Positions 8,080 through 20,384 of a stretch of 64,000 nt of DNA are shown in pieces (position 1 is the stretch's first letter; the number at the start of each line of letters is the position of its first letter). The translations under genes were made by a program, and so were the position numbers. Source of the DNA: Streptomyces hygroscopicus. GTDB lineage: Bacteria > Actinomycetota > Actinomycetes > Streptomycetales > Streptomycetaceae. The notes under the pieces were generated by a model. It searched no databases and was not told the DNA's origin. It saw nothing but the letters and a program-made list of their open reading frames with translations. The DNA lies in assembly GCF_026168105.1 (NCBI RefSeq), contig NZ_LBMW01000027.1, forward strand, positions 1-64,000, read 5' to 3'.

Positions 8080-8466
8080 ATGGCGAAGCTCAGCCAGGAA
8101 GACCTGCTCGCGCAGTTCGAGGAGATGACCCTCATCGAGCTCTCCGAGTTCGTGAAGGCGTTCGAGGAGAAGTTCGACGTCACCGCCGCCGCCCCGGTCG
8201 CGGTTGCCGGTGTCGCGGGCCCGGGTGCCCCGGCCGCCGAGGCCGAGGAGGAGAAGGACGAGTTCGACGTCATCCTCACCGGTGCCGGCGACAAGAAGAT
8301 CCAGGTCATCAAGGTCGTGCGTGAGCTGACCTCCCTGGGCCTGAAGGAGGCCAAGGACCTCGTGGACGGCGCCCCCAAGCCCGTCCTGGAGAAGGTCGCC
8401 AAGGACGCCGCCGAGAAGGCCGCCGAGTCCCTCAAGGGCGCCGGCGCCTCCGTCGAGGTCAAGTAA
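8080..8466 (+). CDS. rplL: 50S ribosomal protein L7/L12 (bL12)
   Basis: A 128-residue stalk protein that contacts translational GTPases. The N-terminal dimerisation helices (about 1-33), an Ala/Pro/Gly hinge (about 36-58) and the C-terminal domain (about 60-128, with GLKEAKDLVDGAPK) are all complete. The ATG at 8080 has GGAAGGA upstream; a GTG 18 bases earlier is less likely. It is present as multiple dimers on L10, so it needs more protein than its operon partners. That fits the hairpins found between it and rpoB. Confidence 0.97.
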   Translation: MAKLSQEDLLAQFEEMTLIELSEFVKAFEEKFDVTAAAPVAVAGVAGPGAPAAEAEEEKDEFDVILTGAGDKKIQVIKVVRELTSLGLKEAKDLVDGAPKPVLEKVAKDAAEKAAESLKGAGASVEVK

Positions 8467-8511
8467 CACCTCCGGGCCTGCACGGGCCCACGGGTCCGTA
8501 CCGGACTCATC

Positions 8512-8541
8512 GGGCCGTACGGGCCTCGCTCCGTACGGCCC
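8512..8541 (+). terminator. First hairpin in the rplL-rpoB gap
   Basis: A perfect 11-bp stem (8512-8522 with 8531-8541) with an 8-base loop, 46 bases after rplL and with no T-run. It is probably a partial terminator or a processing or stability element that lets rplL be made in excess of rpoB. Confidence 0.5.
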
Positions 8542-8636
8542 GCTCGCGACCGCCGGTCGCGGCTCACTCGAACGCCGCAACGGCGCCCTCGGGCCGACGG
8601 ACACGGCTCACTCCTGGGCTGTAACGCGGACGCACC

Positions 8637-8670
8637 GAAGAGCGATCATCCATCCGGGTGGTCGCTCTTC
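8637..8670 (+). terminator. Second, stronger hairpin in the rplL-rpoB gap
   Basis: A 15-bp stem (8637-8651 with 8656-8670) containing two T-G pairs and an ATCC loop, followed by GTCGTTCC. It is the better attenuator candidate of the two between rplL and rpoB. Confidence 0.6.
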
Positions 8671-8979
8671 GTCGTTCCGGAGGGTCCGGCGGCGGCTGCC
8701 TTGCGACCGTCGTCGCGGGGAGTATGGTGATCTTCGTCGTGCCTCCCGAGGGCCCCGGTGACAGGTTGCACGTGACGATGGCAGCACCCGGTTTTGGGCA
8801 AGGGGGGCCTTGACGAACTGCACGCAGCGCGCAATTCTCAGGACGCGTCGTCACAACGATCCGGATCCGAGGCATGGATCGACGACGAAGAGGGCAGTAT
8901 CGATGTGCAACGAGGGCGTGGCTTGCCGCAGGTGTTGAGGGACAACGAGGGACTCCGTCGTGAGCCTGCAAACCCGCAC

Positions 8980-9008
8980 TGGACATCAGTGTGCCAAGTG
9001 GCTACACT
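8980..9008 (+). promoter_or_regulatory. Candidate rpoB promoter
   Basis: TGGACA (8980-8985) and TACACT (9003-9008) are spaced by exactly 17 bases, one of the best vegetative promoter matches in the window. It lies 161 bases before rpoB and after both hairpins. The 703-base rplL-rpoB gap thus holds two hairpins, this promoter and a leader. No open frame in the gap has convincing coding character. Confidence 0.65.
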
Positions 9009-9169
9009 GACCCTTTGCGCTGCCTGTTAGCTGTCTCCTGCCCGTCACCAGGAGCACGCTCCCTGCTTGAGCACGACGATCAAAAGTCTCTGACCTGGGA
9101 CTTCTATCTCTGTGCCCGGCGGGGACCGGGACGCGCGTAGTGAGTCCGAGCCCTCGGAAGGACCCCCTC

Positions 9170-12100
9170 TTGGCCGCCTCGCGCACCGCCTCGACCGCGA
9201 ATACGAACAACGGCGCCAGCACCGCCCCGCTGCGCATCTCCTTTGCAAAGATCAAGGAGCCCCTCGAGGTTCCGAACCTTCTCGCGCTGCAAACCGAGAG
9301 CTTCGACTGGCTGCTCGGCAACGACGCGTGGAAGGCTCGCGTCGAGGAGGCTCTCGAGAACGGGCAGGACGTCCCCACCAAGTCCGGCCTCGAGGAGATC
9401 TTCGAGGAGATCTCCCCGATCGAGGACTTCTCCGGGTCGATGTCGCTGACCTTCCGCGACCACCGCTTCGAGCCGCCGAAGAACTCGATCGACGAGTGCA
9501 AGGAGCGCGACTTCACGTACGCGGCTCCGCTCTTCGTCACGGCCGAGTTCACCAACAACGAGACCGGCGAGATCAAGTCCCAGACCGTCTTCATGGGCGA
9601 CTTCCCGCTCATGACGAACAAGGGCACCTTCGTCATCAACGGCACCGAGCGTGTCGTGGTGTCGCAGCTGGTCCGTTCGCCGGGTGTCTACTTCGACTCC
9701 ACCATCGACAAGACGTCCGACAAGGACATCTTCTCCGCCAAGATCATCCCGTCCCGGGGTGCCTGGCTGGAGATGGAGATCGACAAGCGCGACATGGTCG
9801 GTGTCCGCATCGACCGCAAGCGCAAGCAGTCCGTGACCGTCCTCCTGAAGGCGCTCGGCTGGACGACCGAGCAGATCCTCGAGGAGTTCGGCGAGTACGA
9901 GTCCATGCGCGCCACCCTGGAGAAGGACCATACCCAGGGCCAGGACGACGCGCTGCTCGACATCTACCGCAAGCTGCGCCCGGGCGAGCCCCCGACGCGT
10001 GAGGCCGCGCAGACGCTGCTCGAGAACCTCTACTTCAACCCGAAGCGCTACGACCTCGCGAAGGTCGGCCGCTACAAGGTCAACAAGAAGCTGGGTGCGG
10101 ACGCTCCGCTCGACGCGGGCATTCTGACCGTCGAGGACGTCATCTCGACGATCAAGTACCTGGTGAAGCTGCACGCCGGTGAGACCGAGACGGTCGGCGA
10201 CAGCGGTCAGAAGATCGTCGTCGAGACCGACGACATCGACCACTTCGGCAACCGTCGTCTGCGCAGCGTCGGCGAGCTCATCCAGAACCAGGTCCGCACG
10301 GGTCTGGCCCGTATGGAGCGCGTCGTGCGCGAGCGCATGACCACGCAGGACGTCGAGGCGATCACGCCGCAGACCCTGATCAACATCCGGCCGGTCGTCG
10401 CCTCCATCAAGGAGTTCTTCGGCACCAGCCAGCTGTCCCAGTTCATGGACCAGAACAACCCGCTGTCGGGTCTGACGCACAAGCGGCGTCTCTCCGCGCT
10501 CGGCCCGGGTGGTCTCTCCCGTGAGCGGGCCGGCTTCGAGGTCCGTGACGTGCACCCCTCGCACTACGGCCGCATGTGCCCGATCGAGACGCCCGAAGGC
10601 CCGAACATCGGTCTGATCGGCTCGCTCGCCACCTACGGTCGCGTGAACGCGTTCGGTTTCGTCGAGACCCCGTACCGCAAGGTCGACGAGAACGGTGTCG
10701 TGTCCGAAGAGGTCCACTACCTCACGGCCGACGAAGAGGACCGGTTCGTCATCGCCCAGGCCAACGCGCCGCTGACCGAGGACCTTCGGTTCGCCGAGGG
10801 CCGTGTCCTGGTCCGCCGCCGTGGCGGTGAGGTCGACTACGTCGCGCCCGAGGACGTGGACTACATGGACGTCTCGCCGCGCCAGATGGTGTCGGTCGCG
10901 ACCGCCATGATCCCGTTCCTCGAGCACGACGACGCCAACCGTGCCCTCATGGGCGCGAACATGATGCGCCAGGCCGTTCCGCTGATCCAGTCGGAGGCCC
11001 CGCTCGTCGGCACCGGCATGGAGTACCGCTCCGCGGTCGACGCCGGCGACGTCGTCAAGGCCGAGAAGGCCGGTGTGGTCCAGGAGGTCTCCGCGGACTA
11101 CATCACCACCGCCAACGACGACGGCACGTACATCACGTACCGCCTGGCCAAGTTCGCCCGCTCCAACCAGGGCACCTCGGTCAACCAGAAGGTCGTCGTC
11201 AACGAGGGCGACCGCATCATCGAGGGCCAGGTCCTCGCCGACGGTCCCGCCACCCAGAACGGCGAGATGGCACTCGGCAAGAACCTGCTCGTGGCGTTCA
11301 TGCCGTGGGAGGGTCACAACTACGAGGACGCGATCATCCTGTCGCAGCGCCTCGTGCAGGACGACGTCCTCTCCTCGATCCACATCGAGGAGCACGAGGT
11401 CGACGCCCGTGACACCAAGCTCGGCCCCGAGGAGATCACCCGGGACATCCCGAACGTCTCCGAGGAGGTCCTCGCCGACCTCGACGAGCGCGGCATCATC
11501 CGCATCGGTGCCGAGGTCATCGCCGGTGACATCCTCGTCGGCAAGGTCACCCCGAAGGGTGAGACCGAGCTGACCCCCGAGGAGCGTCTGCTGCGCGCGA
11601 TCTTCGGTGAGAAGGCCCGTGAGGTCCGTGACACCTCGCTGAAGGTGCCGCACGGCGAGACCGGCAAGGTCATCGGCGTGCGCGTCTTCGACCGCGAGGA
11701 GGGCGACGAGCTGCCGCCGGGCGTGAACCAGCTGGTCCGCGTCTACGTCGCGCAGAAGCGCAAGATCACCGACGGCGACAAGCTCGCCGGCCGGCACGGC
11801 AACAAGGGTGTCATCTCCAAGATCCTGCCGATCGAGGACATGCCGTTCCTGGAGGACGGCACCCCGGTCGACATCATCCTCAACCCGCTCGGTGTCCCGT
11901 CCCGAATGAACCCGGGACAGGTCCTGGAGATCCACCTCGGCTGGCTCGCCAGCCGCGGCTGGGACGTCTCCGGTCTCGCCGACGAGTGGGCTCAGCGCCT
12001 GCAGGCCATCGGCGCCGACCAGGTCGACCCGGGCACGAACGTCGCGACCCCCGTCTTCGACGGTGCGCGCGAGGACGAGCTCGCGGGTCTGCTGCAGCAC

Positions 12101-12655
12101 ACCATCCCGAACCGCGACGGCGAGCGCATGGTGCTCCCGACCGGTAAGGCGCGGCTGTTCGACGGCCGTAGCGGTGAGCCGTTCCCGGACCCGATCTCGG
12201 TCGGCTACATGTACATCCTGAAGCTGCACCACCTGGTCGACGACAAGCTGCACGCTCGCTCGACCGGTCCGTACTCGATGATCACCCAGCAGCCGCTGGG
12301 TGGTAAGGCTCAGTTCGGTGGCCAGCGCTTCGGCGAGATGGAGGTGTGGGCCCTCGAGGCCTACGGCGCCGCGTACGCCCTCCAGGAGCTGCTGACCATC
12401 AAGTCCGACGACGTCACCGGCCGCGTGAAGGTCTACGAGGCCATCGTCAAGGGCGAGAACATCCCCGAGCCCGGCATCCCCGAGTCCTTCAAGGTGCTCA
12501 TCAAGGAGATGCAGTCCCTGTGCCTGAACGTGGAGGTGCTGTCCAGCGACGGTATGTCCATCGAGATGCGCGACACCGACGAGGACGTCTTCCGCGCTGC
12601 GGAGGAGCTCGGCATCGACCTGTCCCGGCGCGAGCCGAGCAGCGTCGAAGAGGTC
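9170..12655 (+). CDS. rpoB: DNA-directed RNA polymerase subunit beta
   Basis: A 1162-residue beta subunit (the TGA occupies 12656-12658). I choose the TTG at 9170 because GGAAGGA lies six bases before it and it opens the conserved AASRTASTANTNN sequence; a GTG at 9140 would add ten residues. The rifampicin region starts near residue 418 (GTSQLSQFMDQNNPLSGLTH) and shows the wild-type residues at the usual resistance positions. Conserved blocks such as RERAGFEVRDVH and IETPEGPNIGLI follow. It forms an operon with rpoC (93-base gap). It is full length, with no frameshift or insertion. Confidence 0.98.
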
Positions 12656-12751
12656 TGACGGGAGTCCGGCGGGCCTGACTTCCAGGCCCGCCGACCCCGG
12701 GACCCCCGTACAGACCGAAAGACTTACGACCCTGAGAGGGATTGACGCATA

Positions 12752-16651
<3,900 letters not shown>

Positions 16652-16666
16652 GCGAGCAGCCTGAAC

Positions 16667-16704
16667 CGAAGGGCGGCCACCCCGCAGAGGGTGGCCGCCC
16701 TTCG
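16667..16704. terminator. Bidirectional terminator between rpoC and the M48 gene
   Basis: A perfect 16-bp stem (16667-16682 with 16689-16704) with a 6-base loop, 16 bases after the rpoC stop and 14 bases from the convergent peptidase stop. There is no T-run on either strand. Its symmetry lets it end transcription from both sides. Confidence 0.85.
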
Positions 16705-16717
16705 GCGTGTCCGGGCC

Positions 16718-17971
16718 TCAGTGCTGCCGCGTCTCGAGGTACGGCTGCAGATGATGCAGCCGGGTGTGGTAGTCCGGGTGCGACGAGAGCAGCTTGCTGA
16801 GTGCGCTCTCCTCGACGTGGGCACCGCCGTTGCGGGCCCTCAGCTCGGCCGCCTCCCGTTGCTCCTGCTGGTGCAGCTTGTCCAGTACGGCGGCCAGCAT
16901 GGGGGCGAAGCCCAGGGCGGCCGCGTGCTCGTCGGCGCGCAGCTCGGCGCGGCGGCCGACGGCGGCGAGCGCGTACGGCACGCCCAGGATCAGCAGCGGG
17001 AGCCCGTAGAGCGAACTGATCGTCGCCAGCGCGATGCCGCCGATGAACAGCACCACGAAGGCGGCGCCGAAGCAGCCGAACGCACGCGACACCGTGAACA
17101 CGAAGCCGGAGAAGGCCTTCAGGAAGCGCCAGGCGACGCGGCCGGGCAGGGCGTACCAGTAGCCGAGCAGCGAGGACCAGGCGTGGCCGCCGACATGGTG
17201 GCCGAGCTCGTGCGCCATGACGGCGGCCAGCTCGCCGTTGGGCAGCCGGTTGAGGGCGAAGCGGGTGACGCCGACGATATGGCCGGCCGCGGCGACCGCG
17301 TTCAGGGCGTCGCTGTCCTCCACCCACAGCTCGTAGGTGCGGCTCTCGATGCCGGCACGGGCCGTGACTTCGTGCCAGACCGGTTCGAGTTTGGCTCGTT
17401 CTTGTGGAGTGGGGTAGCGCAAACGGAGCAGACGGCGCGCGAGGGCGCTTTCCGCGGGGCGATAGAACACGAGTGCGCCGCTGGCGAGCCAGGCCAGAAT
17501 CACCAGGAAGGCGAGATCGCCGAAGAAGGCGGAGACCAGGCCGACGACGGCGAGACTGCACAGGAAGTTCGGCAGGTAGAGCAGCAGGTTGCCGACCGCG
17601 GTGGCATCGGTGCGGCGCTGGTCCTTGGTGATGTGCACGCGGCGGCGGTCGGTGCTGATGTGGTGGGGGTGCGCGGGATCGTCGGGGGAGAGGGCGGCGG
17701 TGGGTGGAGCGCTGGCGGTGGCGCTCCGGGGGTACTGGGGCTGGATCCCGGCAGGGGCGGTCTGGGGGTAAGGAGGCGGAGGCGCCGTCTGCGGGTACTG
17801 CGGGGGCTGGTGGGGTTGGGCTGCTTGTGGGTACTGCGGGGGCTGCTGGGGTTGGGCCGGTTGTGGGTACTGCGGAGGCTGCTGGGGGTACTGCGGCGGT
17901 ATCGGCTGCTGCGGGGCGGACTGCGCGGGCGACTCGGGATACTCCGGCGGGGACGGATGCGGGTGGGTCAT
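16718..17971 (-). CDS. M48-family zinc metallopeptidase with Pro/Gln-rich N-terminus
   Basis: A 417-residue membrane peptidase of the HtpX/Ste24 (M48) type. H254, E255 and H258 (HELGH) and E343 in the E-L-R-A-D motif form the zinc site. Membrane segments are predicted at about 133-150, 153-170, 285-315 and 316-338. The first 85 residues are a disordered repeat of Q-P-P-Q-Y-P-Q units, likely cytoplasmic. The ATG at 17971 has AAGGAA upstream. It is the last gene of the minus-strand block, 53 bases after the PycTM-like gene, so it may be co-transcribed. M48 enzymes usually handle membrane-protein quality control. Whether this one belongs to the signalling module or is a passenger is open. Confidence 0.8.
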   Translation of the reverse strand: MTHPHPSPPEYPESPAQSAPQQPIPPQYPQQPPQYPQPAQPQQPPQYPQAAQPHQPPQYPQTAPPPPYPQTAPAGIQPQYPRSATASAPPTAALSPDDPAHPHHISTDRRRVHITKDQRRTDATAVGNLLLYLPNFLCSLAVVGLVSAFFGDLAFLVILAWLASGALVFYRPAESALARRLLRLRYPTPQERAKLEPVWHEVTARAGIESRTYELWVEDSDALNAVAAAGHIVGVTRFALNRLPNGELAAVMAHELGHHVGGHAWSSLLGYWYALPGRVAWRFLKAFSGFVFTVSRAFGCFGAAFVVLFIGGIALATISSLYGLPLLILGVPYALAAVGRRAELRADEHAAALGFAPMLAAVLDKLHQQEQREAAELRARNGGAHVEESALSKLLSSHPDYHTRLHHLQPYLETRQH

Positions 17972-18024
17972 GGTCGTTCGTTCCTTCACTTGCGGGATGC
18001 GGGGACGGCTGTCGGTGCGGTGGG

Positions 18025-18597
18025 TCAGCCCGTCAACAGGGAGGCGGGCAGCAGGACCGTGCCGGAGCAGAAGGCGACGAGGCCGCAGCGGATCCACTGG
18101 TGCTTGCGGGCGGCGATCCGGCTCGTCTCGGTCAGGGCCCTGGTCAGGCCGACCGCGGGAGAGGCCTCCGTGACGGCGAGTGCAGCCTCCAAGTGGCCCT
18201 GCCGGGCGGCCTGTTGGATGTCACCGAAGTAGGACAGGGGCTGACCCGGCGCCCAGGCCCCGGAGCGGTATCGGGGGAGCACGGCGAGCAGCAGGGCGAA
18301 CAGGGAGAACGTCAGGGAGACGCACCCGGCCCACCACAGGGCGGTGCCAGGCCAGGGGAGCGCGGCCGGGGACCACTTCCGCCCGGCGAGCAGCCCGCTG
18401 AAGACACCGGCGGTCATGCCGAGGGCGGCGACCAGGACGGACGCCTTGCTGTCGGCACGGGCGATCTCGGCGCGCAGCTCGGACAGGAGCCGCTCACAGA
18501 GCCGGGCGAGTGCGGCCGGGTCGCCGACGGCGCCGGGTTCTCCGAGGGCGCCGGGTTCTCCGGCGCGCGGGGCGGGCGCCGGGTCGAGGGCGGTCAT
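18025..18597 (-). CDS. PycTM-like (Pycsar effector family) membrane protein
   Basis: A 190-residue protein with three predicted membrane helices: about 51-71 after the motif ADSKASVLVAALG, about 87-108, and about 168-188. The ADxKAS motif before the first helix, the helical stretch with SYFGDI between helices two and three, and ETSRIAARKHQ before the last helix are the pattern I know from the Pycsar effector (PycTM) family. In characterised Pycsar systems such proteins damage the membrane once a cyclic pyrimidine nucleotide is bound. Its ATG overlaps the upstream SPFH-like stop (ATGA), so the two are translationally coupled. The family call is by pattern memory; function here is inferred. Confidence 0.65.
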   Translation of the reverse strand: MTALDPAPAPRAGEPGALGEPGAVGDPAALARLCERLLSELRAEIARADSKASVLVAALGMTAGVFSGLLAGRKWSPAALPWPGTALWWAGCVSLTFSLFALLLAVLPRYRSGAWAPGQPLSYFGDIQQAARQGHLEAALAVTEASPAVGLTRALTETSRIAARKHQWIRCGLVAFCSGTVLLPASLLTG

Positions 18598-20246
18598 GTG
18601 CCCCTCTCCTCGGTGCCGGTGCCGGCGTCCTCCGTGCTGCTGCCGTCCTCGGTGGCGTGCGTCACGGGGGCTTCGGCCGGGGACACCGGGTTCCGCTGGT
18701 CGGGCAGTTGGCCGGGCAGGGTCGGCGCCGTGCCGTAGCCGGGCGGCGGCTGCCAGGCGGGGACCGGCGGTGCGTACGGCGTGACAGGCGGCTGGGGATA
18801 CGCCGTGCCCATGACTCCGTACGGTGCGGGCGTCCCCGGGGGCGGAGGCGGGAAGGGAGCCGCGGTCGGGCCCGTCGGCGGGGTGAACGGTGGTGTCGCG
18901 GGCGCCGGTGGCGTGAACGGGCCGGCGGTCGGCTGCGGAACGGGGTGGGGCGCGGGATGAGGAGCCGCGAACGGTGACGGGGCTTCCGTTCCCGGTGCGG
19001 CCTCGGCCGGCGAGGCCCCGGTGAGTGCAGCGCCGGGCGTCGGAACCGTCGGCGGCTGCGGTGACTGCGGTGATGGCGGTGTTTGCGGATGGGGATACGC
19101 CGAACCCGGACCCTCGGGAAGCGGTGGCGGGGTGTGCGGTACCCCCGGGAGGCGCTGGTTGAGGATGTCGCTGACCGTGCGCAGGGCCAGCTGCTTGGGT
19201 CCCTCCAGCTCGTAGTTCTCCGCCGTGTCGCCGCTCAGGAGCTGCTTCACGAGATCCATCTGGGCCTGGATCATGCGGAGTTGGTCGTCGCGCATGCTGG
19301 ACATGACGAGCCGGGAGTCCTCCGGGCGCTGGGCGAGATGGAGGGCCCAGGCATGGACGCCGCCCTGCTGCAGATGCCACTCGTAGAAGGCGATCTTCTG
19401 GGCCTCGAGCTGCTGCAACTCCAGCTGCTGCTGACCCTGTTGCAGGGCGAGCTGGTGCTGCTGCCCGCTGTTCAGCACGGCCTGCTCGTGCTGCCACCGC
19501 TGCTGCTGGAGGATCAGCTCCTGCTGCTGCGTGCCGTACGCCATGGCCCGTTCGATCTGCAGGGCGTCCTGCTGCCGCTGCCGGCGGTCCACCTCGACGT
19601 CGACCTCGATGCCGCGCTGGGCCAGGTGGACATGCTCGGTGGCGGAGTGGTCGATGGCCTGCAGCCGCTGCTGGTGTTCGATGTTCGCCTGGTCGCGTTT
19701 GAGCCGCAGAGTCCAGGTGACCTGCAGGCCCGCGGGTGCCCCGAGCGGGCCCAGCACGATGACGGCTTGCAGCAGCTCCCGCTCGGCAGCCGCGCTGTCG
19801 GCGATGGCGAAGCGACGGGTCACCGGCCGTGCCGCCTGCTGGAGTTCACCCAGGAGCAGCCCCGGCACGTCCCGGTGGCCGCTCGCCACGAACCGGGCCG
19901 GGTCCAGGACCTGCCAGGAGATGTCGACCTCGGCCGTGAACTCGAAGGCGTCGTTGTCGCTGGGCAGGGCGAGTTCCGCCGTGTGCGGATGGACGCCCAT
20001 GTCCACCTCGTACACGGCCGTGTAGCGCTTGGCCGCGATCTCGCTGCGCGTCGGGCGGTGCGGCGGCAGGTACGCGTCGTAGGAGCCCTTCGGGGTGGAG
20101 AACACCAGGGCATGGTCGATGCGGACCAGGGATTTCACGTTGAACTCGAAGCGCGACAGCTGGCGCACGGTGAGGACCGGGTCGACCAGTTGCGTGTGCC
20201 GGTCCGCCGACTGCTGCCACTCGGGCTGGCGGTGGAATGAGGGCAT
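18594..20246 (-). CDS. SPFH/Band 7-like protein with Gln-rich coiled coil
   Basis: A 550-residue protein without a clear membrane segment. Residues 73-160 look like an SPFH/Band 7 core (FEFTAEVDISWQVLDPARFV and a following amphipathic helix). Residues 185-290 are a Gln-rich coiled coil, 295-365 are helical, and roughly 370-550 are a Pro-rich disordered tail. SPFH proteins form membrane-associated oligomers. The ATG at 20246 has GAGGAGA upstream. It lies 138 bases after the NTPase-like gene and overlaps the PycTM-like gene by four bases, suggesting a scaffold for that membrane protein. The role is inferred. Confidence 0.6.
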   Translation of the reverse strand: MPSFHRQPEWQQSADRHTQLVDPVLTVRQLSRFEFNVKSLVRIDHALVFSTPKGSYDAYLPPHRPTRSEIAAKRYTAVYEVDMGVHPHTAELALPSDNDAFEFTAEVDISWQVLDPARFVASGHRDVPGLLLGELQQAARPVTRRFAIADSAAAERELLQAVIVLGPLGAPAGLQVTWTLRLKRDQANIEHQQRLQAIDHSATEHVHLAQRGIEVDVEVDRRQRQQDALQIERAMAYGTQQQELILQQQRWQHEQAVLNSGQQHQLALQQGQQQLELQQLEAQKIAFYEWHLQQGGVHAWALHLAQRPEDSRLVMSSMRDDQLRMIQAQMDLVKQLLSGDTAENYELEGPKQLALRTVSDILNQRLPGVPHTPPPLPEGPGSAYPHPQTPPSPQSPQPPTVPTPGAALTGASPAEAAPGTEAPSPFAAPHPAPHPVPQPTAGPFTPPAPATPPFTPPTGPTAAPFPPPPPGTPAPYGVMGTAYPQPPVTPYAPPVPAWQPPPGYGTAPTLPGQLPDQRNPVSPAEAPVTHATEDGSSTEDAGTGTEERGT

Positions 20247-20384
20247 CGTGCGTATGTCTCCTCGGGACGTGCCGACGGGCGTGGGGCGGGAGAGACGGGG
20301 CGGCGGCCCCGTCGTCCGGACGGGCTTCAGCGGGCTAAGGCGTGGTCAGGGGCGGAAGGTCTGGCGAGCTGATGGAGAGGCGTG

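Noticed and set aside
10421..10530. Possible rifampicin resistance change in rpoB
   Set aside because: The region reads as the wild-type sequence; rpsL K43 and K88 are wild type too.
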